NCBI GenBank assembly: GCA_013138555.1
Contig: WTCN01000304.1
Location: 1 to 6,214, forward strand
Direction: 5' to 3'
Length of the DNA: 6,214 bases
DNA from: Methyloprofundus sp.
GTDB lineage: Bacteria; Pseudomonadota; Gammaproteobacteria; Methylococcales; Methylomonadaceae
Numbering within the stretch: the stretch's first letter is position 1; the number at the start of each line of letters is the position of its first letter. Made by a program: the position numbers and the translations under genes. The notes under the pieces are model-generated. The model made no database searches. It was not told the DNA's origin and saw only the letters and a program-made list of their open reading frames with translations. Below, piece by piece: positions 1 to 5,789 of the stretch.

Positions 1-291
1 ACCGGATCACGAATGGATGAGGTGATTTATGAAGAATTCAAAGGAACAGGTAATATGGAGCTACACCTGGAACGTAAAATTGCAGAAAAACGAATTTACC
101 CAGCCATCAATATCAACCGCTCCGGTACACGTCGCGAGGATTATTTAGTCTCTCCTGACGACCTACAAAAAACATGGATTTTACGCAAAATCCTGCAACC
201 TATGGATGAAATGGCTGCTTCTGAATTTATACTTGGCAAGCTTAAAGACTTTAAGACCAATGCCGAGTTCTTTGAATCTATGAAACGTTAA
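1..291 (+). CDS. rho: Transcription termination factor Rho, C-terminal part (5' end outside window)
   Basis: The reading frame is open from the first base and gives 96 residues before TAA at 289-291. It starts TGSRMDEVIYEEFKGTGNME, which is nearly the E. coli Rho sequence for the same region, and ends FFESMKR, like E. coli FFEMMKRS. Rho is a hexameric RNA-dependent ATPase/translocase that ends transcription of untranslated RNA. The visible part is the end of the ATPase domain. The NRSGTR motif places the arginine finger (E. coli Arg366) at the codon at 130-132. The N-terminal RNA-binding domain and the Walker motifs lie outside the window. The C-terminal tail is full length compared with E. 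coli, apart from the last Ser. The identity is very secure. The ATG at 13 is an internal Met, not the start. Confidence 0.97.
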   Translation, partial: TGSRMDEVIYEEFKGTGNMELHLERKIAEKRIYPAININRSGTRREDYLVSPDDLQKTWILRKILQPMDEMAASEFILGKLKDFKTNAEFFESMKR

Positions 292-348
292 ATAATACTT
301 GTATACAGCATTTCATAGCAGCAAGATTAATTTTTCATAATATAATAA

Positions 349-392
349 AGCCAGAAATAGGCATCCTTCATTTCTCGGTTGACACTTTTTTT
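349..392 (+). terminator. Possible weak terminator after rho
   Basis: CCAGAAAT (351-358) can pair with ATTTCT-C-GG (370-378, one bulged C), extended by A349/G350 with T379/T380. The loop is about 11 bases. Five bases later comes a run of seven T (386-392). The stem is AT-rich and bulged and the T-run is not directly adjacent, so this is at best a weak intrinsic terminator. A TTGACA hexamer at 379-384 overlaps it, but no good -10 box lies 16-18 bases downstream. Confidence 0.3.
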
Positions 393-402
393 ATTTAACA
401 AG

Positions 403-484
403 CGTAGCCCGTATGAAGCTTGCGTAATACGGGAAAACCAGCGCCTCGAATGTCCCGTATTCCGCAGACTCCATACGGGCTACG
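403..484. repeat. REP/BIME-like palindromic repeat
   Basis: Bases 403-436 are the inverse complement of 451-484 with about five mismatches in 34, around a 14-base loop. The outer 13 bases (CGTAGCCCGTATG and its complement) match perfectly. Each arm can also fold alone: CCCGTAT 408-414 with ATACGGG 427-433, and CCCGTAT 454-460 with ATACGGG 473-479. The unit is therefore two hairpins facing each other inside one larger palindrome. This is the architecture of dispersed intergenic REP/BIME elements in Proteobacteria, which are often moved by RAYT transposases. No transposase lies in the window. As RNA it would form a strong structure downstream of rho and could protect the 3' end or stop polymerase. 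Dispersal in the genome is inferred from its style and cannot be seen from one copy. Confidence 0.75.
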
Positions 485-684
485 TTTATATTCTTGATTC
501 ATATAGATTATCGAAGTGTAAACTACTTTTATGGTCATATGAAAGATGCCCATTTTTTACATAAATAATAGTAAGAAACTTAGTTCAACACTCTCCCTGA
601 TAACACCATTACCCATGCTGCTGAATTGAAAGAAAATACCAGTAAATCAGTTATTATCGGGTATAACCGGGTATAGAATCGAAT
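485..684. other. Gene-free spacer between the palindrome and the small-ORF chain
   Basis: All forward frames are closed by frequent stops here and no ribosome binding site with a following frame is visible. The only structure I can support is the pair of CGGGTATA repeats near its right end, described separately. A frame opening with TTG at 379 and running to 564 crosses the palindrome and does not look like a gene. Confidence 0.5.
658..679 (+). promoter_or_regulatory. 10-bp-spaced direct repeat overlapping a possible -10 box
   Basis: CGGGTATA occurs at 658-665 and again at 668-675, a period of exactly 10 bases (one helical turn). The span 658-669 is also almost palindromic. The second copy runs into TATAGAAT (672-679), which contains TAGAAT, one mismatch from TATAAT. 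The matching -35 position (651-656, TTATTA) is poor. The arrangement could be an activator- or repressor-controlled promoter for the small reading frames that begin at 685. In that case the transcript would start almost at that ATG. This is suggestive only. Confidence 0.22.
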
Positions 685-801
685 ATGGGGCTCATATGCA
701 AGAACCAAAAATCACTAAAAGTGCGCCCTAGAGAACTGGTTAATGCTGAGCATATTCATCGTCATGGAAAGGCTCGTGCTACTTGGTATAGTTTGAGATG
801 A
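685..801 (+). CDS. Small ORF 1, 38-aa basic peptide (speculative)
   Basis: ATG at 685, TGA at 799-801. The peptide begins MGLICKNQKSLKVRPRELVN and is rich in Lys, Arg and His (an HIHRHGKAR stretch), with no membrane segment and no family I recognise. No convincing Shine-Dalgarno sequence precedes it; the best nearby promoter-like sequence ends only six bases upstream. Its main interest is the 3' end, where the stop overlaps the next start as ATGA (798-801). It could be a leader peptide, a remnant of a longer gene, or not translated. Confidence 0.22.
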   Translation: MGLICKNQKSLKVRPRELVNAEHIHRHGKARATWYSLR

Positions 802-920
802 AACACCAGTGGGAATTGATGGAATGGCAACTAAAGTGGAGTATACTGGGATTATCTGGCGTAATGCTGTTATTTTTCATTTGCATAAGTAGCATAGGTA
901 TAGTTCATCAAATAACATGA
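798..920 (+). CDS. Small ORF 2, 40-aa single-helix membrane peptide (candidate)
   Basis: ATG at 798 overlaps the previous stop by four bases (ATGA), and the frame ends with TGA at 918-920. A second in-frame ATG at 819 would give 33 residues and has GTGGGA (809-814) upstream as a modest ribosome binding site. The N-terminal 14 or so residues are polar and Trp-rich (QWELMEWQLKW). They are followed by an uninterrupted hydrophobic stretch from about residue 15 to 35 (SILGLSGVMLLFFICISSIG), then a short HQIT tail. This is what a one-helix small membrane protein looks like. No family was recognised. The stop overlaps the next ATG (917-920). Confidence 0.35.
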   Translation: MKHQWELMEWQLKWSILGLSGVMLLFFICISSIGIVHQIT

Positions 921-994
921 TTAATAACGGATGCCTCACCGGTCACCGTGGTTCATTCATCATATTATTCGATAAAGTCATTACCCTGACATGA
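917..994 (+). CDS. Small ORF 3, 25-aa peptide (doubtful)
   Basis: ATG at 917 overlaps the stop of the previous frame as ATGA, and TGA at 992-994 overlaps the next ATG in the same way. The product, MINNGCLTGHRGSFIILFDK plus VITLT, has a short hydrophobic patch but no clear helix, and no ribosome binding site is visible. It may only be a bridge that lets ribosomes pass from frame 2 to frame 4, or chance. It is listed because it completes the chain. Confidence 0.13.
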   Translation: MINNGCLTGHRGSFIILFDKVITLT

Positions 995-1077
995 AAAAAC
1001 TGACTGATTTTCTAATGCTTACACTATTGGTTTTTATGCTCGCCTGGATTATGGCTTACAGCTTGATTTTAAATTAG
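991..1077 (+). CDS. Small ORF 4, 28-aa hydrophobic membrane peptide (candidate)
   Basis: ATG at 991 overlaps the preceding stop (ATGA 991-994), and TAG is at 1075-1077. The peptide starts MKKLTDF and continues as a nearly pure hydrophobic helix (LMLTLLVFMLAWIMAYSLIL). This is the Lys-positive N-terminus plus one helix typical of small inner-membrane proteins. There is no Shine-Dalgarno sequence in front, so translation would depend on coupling to the frame upstream. It ends 78 bases before tatT and could belong to the same transcript. An in-frame stop at 973-975 rules out a longer start. Confidence 0.35.
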   Translation: MKKLTDFLMLTLLVFMLAWIMAYSLILN

Positions 1078-1110
1078 GGGCTCAAAGTAATTTCTGCTAG
1101 ACCCGCTGCT

Positions 1111-1140
1111 TTGCAGGTACAATAACAAACATTATCTAAT
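1111..1140 (+). promoter_or_regulatory. Weak promoter candidate upstream of tatT
   Basis: TTGCAG (1111-1116) and TCTAAT (1135-1140) are separated by 18 bases. The -10 box differs from TATAAT at one position, but the -35 matches TTGACA at only three. TACAAT (1118-1123) is an equally good -10 box without a -35 partner. Either would start the TRAP operon transcript close to the tatT ribosome binding site. A promoter further upstream, including the small-ORF chain in the transcript, is equally possible. Confidence 0.2.
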
Positions 1141-1155
1141 TCAGGGGATATACGC

Positions 1156-2010
1156 ATGGGTATTAAAAAAAAGCTGCTGTTGATCCTGCTGTCATTCTGG
1201 GTATCAGGCTGTAGCTGGATGGTTACTTCTGTAACAGAACAGTTTGCCAATAACCTTTCAAGCGCTATTTTAAATCAGAATGACCCTGAAACTGTTCGCG
1301 AGGCAGCACCAGCCTATTTGATAATGGTCGATGGCCTGATTGAAGGTAACCCGGAGCAACAGGGCTTATTGCTTACAGGGGCAAGGCTTTACGGCGCTTA
1401 TGTCGTTATTTTTGTTGATGATGCTGCGCGGGCACAAAGATTAACGGATAAAGCATGGGACTATAGCCAGCGTGCACTATGCCTGGAACATCCAAAAGGG
1501 TGTAAGACATTTCGTAAGCCTTTAGCCGAATATATTGAATTTCTTAATACGCTTGATAAAGACGATATCGCAGTGTTATATTCGTTTGGAGCTAGCTGGG
1601 CCAGCTGGATACAAACTCATGCTGACAGTTGGGATGCCCGGGCGGATATTCCCAAAGTGCAGGCGACAATGCAACGCGTAGTTGCACTGGATGATGCTTA
1701 TAATCAAGGTGAACCCCATATGTATTTAAGCGTACTCTCTATCATTCTGCCACCAATGTTGGGAGGCAAGCCAGATCAGGCGCGTGCCTCTTTTGAGCAT
1801 GCAAATGACTTGGCCAAAGGGCGTAATTTAATGTTCAAGGTTATTTATGCAGAAACTTATGGGCGTATGCTGTTTAATCAGACATTGCATGATAATCTAC
1901 TCAATGAAGTGCTGGAGGCTGACCCGGAAGAGCCCGGCTTAACTCTCACAAATCACATCGCGCAACTGAAAGCACAGAAATTACTCGAAAGCTCAGCTGA
2001 ATATTTTTAA
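1156..2010 (+). CDS. tatT: TRAP transporter TatT component family lipoprotein
   Basis: This 284-residue protein matches the TatT family (Treponema pallidum Tp0956 type), all-helical lipoproteins with cryptic TPR-like repeats that work with TRAP transporters. Residues 1-19 form a lipoprotein signal: KKK, a hydrophobic core, then the lipobox V16-S17-G18-C19. Ser at +2, not Asp, suggests outer-membrane sorting with the protein facing the periplasm. Family-like segments are LLLTGARLYGAY (71-82), LYSFGASWASWI (141-152), and the repeat-like helix GKPDQARASFEHANDLAKGR (204-223) followed by NLMFKVIYAETYGR. The start is set by AGGGGA at 1143-1148, seven bases before ATG. It is the first gene of the TRAP operon, 78 bases ahead of the binding-protein gene. 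In Treponema, TatT trimers bind the partner binding protein and have pores proposed to pass a hydrophobic ligand; transfer of that role here is inference. Confidence 0.9.
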   Translation: MGIKKKLLLILLSFWVSGCSWMVTSVTEQFANNLSSAILNQNDPETVREAAPAYLIMVDGLIEGNPEQQGLLLTGARLYGAYVVIFVDDAARAQRLTDKAWDYSQRALCLEHPKGCKTFRKPLAEYIEFLNTLDKDDIAVLYSFGASWASWIQTHADSWDARADIPKVQATMQRVVALDDAYNQGEPHMYLSVLSIILPPMLGGKPDQARASFEHANDLAKGRNLMFKVIYAETYGRMLFNQTLHDNLLNEVLEADPEEPGLTLTNHIAQLKAQKLLESSAEYF

Positions 2011-2088
2011 ACGCTCGATATTTTCCACTGCGGTAACCTGAGCGAAGTAACTACAAAGGCTATTGCTTAACCCAAAAGGGAGAATTTT

Positions 2089-3120
2089 ATGCAATCTGTT
2101 TTACACAATAATGCTAGCAGGTTTCAACTGATCCTGCTTTTTTTCATTCTGACTGTTCAGGCTATCCCTGTTGCTCAGGCCACACAGGTGTTAAAAATTG
2201 CGACAATTTCTCCTGACGGCACAATGTGGATGAAGAAGATGCGTGCAGGTGGTAAGGAAGTAGAAAAACGTACCGAAGGTCGGGTGAAGTTCAAATTTTA
2301 CCCCGGCGGCGTAATGGGCAACGATCAAAGTATGTTGCGTAAAATGCGTTTTAAGCAGTTGCATGGCGGGGTTTTTTCTGTCGGGGGACTAGCCAAAGTC
2401 TACCCTGATATTCACATTTATGCCATGCCTTCCGTTTTTGCTTCACAGAAGGAGGTGGATTATGTCCGCTCAAGAATGGATGAAGATCTTTTCCGGGGAC
2501 TGGAAGAAAAAGGGCTGATTGGCTTCGGTTTTATGGGCGGTGGCTTTACATTTAGTATGTCCTCTCAGCCACAAAGAAACCTAAATGACTTACGCCGGCA
2601 AAAAGTCTGGATTCCGGAAGGTGATGTCATCGCTATGGCGTTGATGAAATCAGCCGGCATTTCCCCCATTCCTCTACCACTCGCCGATGTATTGACCGGT
2701 TTGCAAACAGGTATGATCAATTCTGCTGCTGTTACACCGGTGGGGGCTATCGCTTTTCAATGGTATACCAAGCTTCCTTATATATCAGATATACCCATTA
2801 ATTATTATTATGCCTTGTTGGCGATTGATAAAAAAGCTTATAAAAAAATTTCTCCCGCCGATCAGGTGATTGTGCGTAAAGTCATGACCCGCATTAACAA
2901 TGAAATCGACCAGCTGAACAGAAAGGACAATGATGAAGCTTTCCAGACTCTGCAAAAACAAGGAGCTAAAATTGTGACACTAACGCCAGAGAATAAGGCT
3001 GAGTGGCTGAAGGTCGCAGAGAATGCCAGACAACAACTGGCTAAACAGAATGCCTTTACACCAGGGATGCTTAACAGAATGCAAAACCTTGTTCAGCAGT
3101 ACCGAAAAACGGTCAAATAA
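2089..3120 (+). CDS. dctP: TRAP transporter solute-binding protein, DctP/TatP type
   Basis: This 343-residue periplasmic binding protein belongs to the DctP family (Pfam PF03480) and is of usual length. The Sec signal peptide has a hydrophobic core at about 13-26 and probable cleavage after A29-Q30-A31. The mature protein opens with LKIATISPDGTMWMKKM, the usual first strand and helix. FYPGGVMGNDQSMLRKMRFKQ (70-90) corresponds to the family segment 'P.G.LG.d.e.l..v..G'. NDLRRQKVWIP (166-176) corresponds to the family motif 'dLkG.KiRvp', whose Arg normally binds the substrate carboxylate. Here that position appears to be W174. LPLADVLTGLQTGMINSA (196-213) is the typical 'y.ALq.G.vDg.e' hinge region. 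AAGGGAGA (2076-2083) is the ribosome binding site. The protein would bind a solute, perhaps with TatT, and hand it to DctQM. The substrate is unknown and probably not a simple dicarboxylate. Confidence 0.92.
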   Translation: MQSVLHNNASRFQLILLFFILTVQAIPVAQATQVLKIATISPDGTMWMKKMRAGGKEVEKRTEGRVKFKFYPGGVMGNDQSMLRKMRFKQLHGGVFSVGGLAKVYPDIHIYAMPSVFASQKEVDYVRSRMDEDLFRGLEEKGLIGFGFMGGGFTFSMSSQPQRNLNDLRRQKVWIPEGDVIAMALMKSAGISPIPLPLADVLTGLQTGMINSAAVTPVGAIAFQWYTKLPYISDIPINYYYALLAIDKKAYKKISPADQVIVRKVMTRINNEIDQLNRKDNDEAFQTLQKQGAKIVTLTPENKAEWLKVAENARQQLAKQNAFTPGMLNRMQNLVQQYRKTVK

Positions 3121-3134
3121 CTCAGGTAAGATTG

Positions 3135-3644
3135 ATGACGGCAAATAAACAAGGAGTGCTAGCTCGGCTATTGAGGATAACGCATATACTCGAAGACAGC
3201 TTTCTAGTTATGCTATTGAGCTCAATGATTATTCTGGCTGTCACGCAAATAGTTTTGCGTAATTTTTTTGACAGTGGTCTGCAATGGATAGACCCACTGT
3301 TACGACTGCTGGTGCTATGGGTCGGCATGGCTGGCGCTATGGTCGCTTCCCGTGAAGATCACCATATTTCCATAGATGTATTCGCCCGCAATATGTCAAA
3401 ACATATACAACAAGCTGTACGGGTCTTTACCGATGTTTTTACCTGTCTGGTTGCAGCTATCATTGCTTATCACTCGGGGCGCTTGGTATTGATGGATCAA
3501 GAAGCGGAAAGTATCGCTTTTGCCGCAATTCCTAGCTGGGTGTGTGAATTGATCCTGCCGCTGGCCTTCGGGGTTATTGCCTTGCGTTATTTAATTTTTG
3601 CCGTCACTCATGCGAGGCAGTTGCTCGCGATAAAGGAAAGCTGA
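3135..3644 (+). CDS. dctQ: TRAP transporter small permease subunit (DctQ family)
   Basis: This 169-residue inner-membrane protein has four predicted helices (about 22-41, 58-71, 98-115, 138-157), the normal DctQ topology and length (PF04290). Between helices 1 and 3 it carries the family pattern: R42-N43, W51-x-D53, R57, W62-x-G64, A71-x-R73, then HHISID (76-81). The small subunit forms a complex with the large DctM subunit and is needed for solute import. I prefer ATG at 3135, eight bases ... 'AGGT' (3124-3127) lying upstream within AGGTAAG (3124-3130). The TTG at 3132 would add one residue. The gap after dctP is 14 bases, and the stop overlaps the dctM start (TGATG), so translation is probably coupled. 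Confidence 0.92.
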   Translation: MTANKQGVLARLLRITHILEDSFLVMLLSSMIILAVTQIVLRNFFDSGLQWIDPLLRLLVLWVGMAGAMVASREDHHISIDVFARNMSKHIQQAVRVFTDVFTCLVAAIIAYHSGRLVLMDQEAESIAFAAIPSWVCELILPLAFGVIALRYLIFAVTHARQLLAIKES

Positions 3645-4912
3645 TGCAGAGTGTTTTCCTGCTGATATTGGCGTTACTTGGCGCACCTTTATTTGCAGTT
3701 ATTGCCGCAGGTGCTTTGCTGGGTTTTTATAGCGTTGATATAGACCTTGCTGTCGTGCCCATCGAAATTTACCGTATAGCTGACACACCGGTTTTGCTGG
3801 CTATTCCACTATTTACCTTTACTGGTTATGTCCTTAGTGAAAGCCAGGCTTCACATCGTCTGGTCCGCTTGACAGACGCTTTGCTAAACTGGATGCCGGC
3901 AGGGCTTTCAATAGTTGCTCTGGTTGCCTGTGCTGCCTTTACCGCGTTAACAGGCGCTTCTGGTGTCACCATTATTGCCCTTGGTGCATTGCTATATCCA
4001 GCCCTACGTGAAGCTGGATATGCAGACCATTTCACTCTGGGCCTGATTACCTCTTCCGGCAGTCTAGGTCTGTTGTTTCCTCCTTCGATTGCGTTGATTT
4101 TATATGGCATTATCGTTCAACAGATGAATATCGGCCCGGCCATTTCAATAAATGACCTGTTTCGCGCAGGACTTTTACCGGGATTACTCATGGTTTTTTT
4201 GTTATCCGGGTGGTGTATATGGGCTAACCGGAATACCAGGCTGGCTAAGAGCAGCTTATGCTGGCGTACTGTTTATGCTTCTTTGCGTGAAAGCATCTGG
4301 GAGTTGTTGCTACCCATTATTATTCTAGGCGGTATCTACAGTGGAATTTTTGCCATTTCCGAAGCGGCAGCGGTTTCGGTGCTGTATATATTAATTGTCG
4401 AAATGCTCATACATCGTGAAATCAGCCTCACTCACCTGCCAGGCATTATGCGCGATTCTATGGTGCTGGTGGGAGGCGTACTGATCATTCTGGCAGTCTC
4501 ACTAGCTTCCACCAATTATCTGGTAGATGCAGAAATACCGGCTAAATTATTCACCTTTCTGAAAGCGAATATCGACAGCAAACTGACTTTTTTGATCCTG
4601 CTGAATGTATTTTTGCTGTTATTGGGTATGCTACTAGATATTTTTTCTGCACTAGTGATTATGATTCCGTTAATTTTACCCATTGCGATAGATTACGGTA
4701 TCCACCCGGTGCACTTGGGAATTATCTTTTTAGCCAATATGCAGATAGGTTATTTTACCCCGCCAGTGGGTATGAATCTATTCATTGCCAGTTATCGCTT
4801 TGATAAGCCAATCCTTGACTTATACCTGGCAACCTTGCCATTTATGCTGATTTTACTGCTTGCAGTTCTTATTATTACCTATTGGCCTGCTTTGTCATTG
4901 GCATTACTTTAA
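3644..4912 (+). CDS. dctM: TRAP transporter large permease subunit (DctM family)
   Basis: This 422-residue, very hydrophobic protein of normal DctM length (PF06808; about 12 membrane segments) is the Na+- or H+-coupled transport subunit. The first repeat carries GASGVTIIALGALLYPALRE (104-123), matching the family 'SGS.vA..aalG....P.m...GY', then SSGSLGLLFPPSIALILYG (137-155), the 'G.lGiliPPS' re-entrant motif. The second repeat has MIPLILPIAIDYGIHPVHLG (340-359) and IGYFTPPVGMNLF (368-380), the matching 'ltPPvG.nLf' motif. Both PP hairpins needed for the elevator mechanism are intact. ATG at 3644 overlaps the dctQ stop by one base, and AAGGA (3633-3637) is its ribosome binding site. It is the last gene of the operon. 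A terminal inverted repeat begins three bases after its TAA stop. Confidence 0.94.
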   Translation: MQSVFLLILALLGAPLFAVIAAGALLGFYSVDIDLAVVPIEIYRIADTPVLLAIPLFTFTGYVLSESQASHRLVRLTDALLNWMPAGLSIVALVACAAFTALTGASGVTIIALGALLYPALREAGYADHFTLGLITSSGSLGLLFPPSIALILYGIIVQQMNIGPAISINDLFRAGLLPGLLMVFLLSGWCIWANRNTRLAKSSLCWRTVYASLRESIWELLLPIIILGGIYSGIFAISEAAAVSVLYILIVEMLIHREISLTHLPGIMRDSMVLVGGVLIILAVSLASTNYLVDAEIPAKLFTFLKANIDSKLTFLILLNVFLLLLGMLLDIFSALVIMIPLILPIAIDYGIHPVHLGIIFLANMQIGYFTPPVGMNLFIASYRFDKPILDLYLATLPFMLILLLAVLIITYWPALSLALL

Positions 4913-4915
4913 TCT

Positions 4916-5140
4916 GGGTGTGAAAATCAATGGGGCCATTTTAAATTAAAGTTAATCTCCCCTTTCGTTTTAGTTGACCAGATTATTAATCTAGGCGTAA
5001 TAATTGGATGAATATTACTCTGACCCTGAGATACACACCAAAAAATATCCATATAAAACAATAATTTACTTTATTTTTTTATTTAATTAAAACCAAAGTG
5101 GCATTAAAATAAAAGGCCCCATTTTTCTAATTTTACACCC
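4916..5140. mobile_element. MITE-like AT-rich segment bounded by inverted repeats
   Basis: The left end (4916-4937) begins GGGTGT and ends AATGGGGCC. The complement of the right end (5115-5140) also begins GGGTGT and ends AATGGGGCC, with an A-rich stretch differing by a 4-base indel in between. After a short gap the similarity goes on into ATTTTAA on both sides. The 180 or so bases inside are very AT-rich and hold no gene, only short palindromes (AGATT-ATT-AATCT at 4980-4992; GTAATA/TATTAC at 4997-5018). CT lies just outside both ends and could be a 2-bp target duplication, but that short a match is easily chance. Size, non-coding AT-rich core and terminal repeats fit a miniature non-autonomous transposable element. 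I cannot name the transposase family. Other explanations are a decayed IS or an accidental inverted repeat. Confidence 0.45.
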
Positions 5141-5310
5141 CTGGTAAGATTGCCAGCCACTTGCTTTAAAGAGAAGGCTAATTTTCGAAAAAATCGAAAA
5201 AAATTCGGCTTGCACTTGAGGACATATAGATAACTTTTCTATGACTCTACTATATCTATAAGCTCAATAATAATTTCTCTCCATGATTCCCTTAGCAACA
5301 ACCAGAAAGC
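5141..5310. other. AT-rich spacer between converging operons
   Basis: No gene or clear intrinsic terminator is visible on either strand. TCGAAAAAA is repeated at 5185-5193 and 5194-5202. Downstream of terB (minus strand) the only fold is the 8-bp AT-rich inverted repeat at 5225-5260. The spacer must contain the 3' ends of both converging transcripts unless these end by Rho-dependent termination. Confidence 0.5.
5225..5260. repeat. Small AT-rich inverted repeat downstream of terB
   Basis: TATAGATA (5225-5232) is the exact inverse complement of TATCTATA (5253-5260), with a 20-base loop. It has only one G:C pair and no adjacent T-run on the minus strand, so it is a poor intrinsic terminator. 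It could instead be a protein-binding palindrome or chance. Confidence 0.25.
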
Positions 5311-5763
5311 CTACAGTTCAAATTCTGCTGCACTTAGACCTAATTCATTGGCAATACGACGAGCCATTGTTTTTTCATAATCATCGAAATCACCATCAGC
5401 AGCACCAATCGCAATAACTAAGCGCATAATCAAACGTGCCGCTTGCTCATTACCTTTCATTTTTCCTATGGCTTCAAATGCAGTTGCTTCCCCTAAATCA
5501 TGATCAAATTCTAATTGCGTCACAAAATCACCAAAAGCGGTAATAATTTCAGTAGTTTTAAATACGGTTAAAGGCTCATAATTGCCAATAAATTTAAGCA
5601 TTTTTTTCTTTTCATCAGGAGTAATTTCTCCATCTGCTAATGCCAATAAAGCCGAACCTGCCATCGCTGCATTTAAAAAGTTTTTATTCTTAAACTTTAA
5701 TGCTTCTGATTTTAATTCACCCACTTTATCTTTTAAATTACTCATTAAATCACTTAAACTCAT
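5311..5763 (-). CDS. terB: TerB family tellurite resistance / stress protein
   Basis: This 150-residue protein aligns over its full length with E. coli/plasmid TerB (151 residues; PF05099). Both share FKNKNFL / FKNRKFM near residue 24, TxEII then a 'FDxxLGEA'-like segment, and the ending 'LGLSAAEFEL' against 'LGFDPAEFGL'. TerB is a cytoplasmic helical protein with two acidic metal-binding segments. Here these are ADGEITPDEKKK (43-54) and AADGDFDDYEK (121-131), both with their Asp/Glu residues intact. It works with TerC, TerD-type Ca2+-binding proteins and associated enzymes in resistance to tellurite, phage and other stresses. ATG at 5763 is preceded by AGGAAG (complement of 5770-5775) at good spacing. 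It lies 26 bases after the upstream gene, so the two are probably one transcript. Confidence 0.92.
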   Translation of the reverse strand: MSLSDLMSNLKDKVGELKSEALKFKNKNFLNAAMAGSALLALADGEITPDEKKKMLKFIGNYEPLTVFKTTEIITAFGDFVTQLEFDHDLGEATAFEAIGKMKGNEQAARLIMRLVIAIGAADGDFDDYEKTMARRIANELGLSAAEFEL

Positions 5764-5789
5764 TACTTTCTTCCTAGTTGGTGTTATTG

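Noticed and set aside
379..407. Perfect TTGACA at 379-384 as a promoter
   Set aside because: No -10-like hexamer occurs at 16-18 bases spacing. The nearest AT-rich hexamers are only 7-10 bases away, and the region overlaps a terminator-like hairpin.
379..564. A 61-codon plus-strand frame opening with TTG
   Set aside because: It runs straight through the 82-bp palindromic repeat, has no ribosome binding site, and its sequence is just the translated repeat plus AT-rich spacer.
798..984. Read-through of the TGA at 918 (selenocysteine or suppression) to extend small ORF 2
   Set aside because: The frame continues only about 20 codons, and no SECIS-like hairpin is evident just after the TGA.
2012..2044. 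CGCTC / GAGCG inverted repeat between tatT and dctP as an intra-operon terminator
   Set aside because: The stem is only five base pairs with a 23-base loop and no T-run follows.
3122..3328. A 68-codon minus-strand frame opposite dctQ
   Set aside because: It lies antisense to the start of a well-supported dctQ and has low-complexity Ser/Arg/Thr composition typical of a shadow frame.
3826..4110. A 94-codon minus-strand frame inside dctM
   Set aside because: It is antisense to conserved DctM motifs, Arg/Ala-rich, and has no ribosome binding site or neighbour in that direction.
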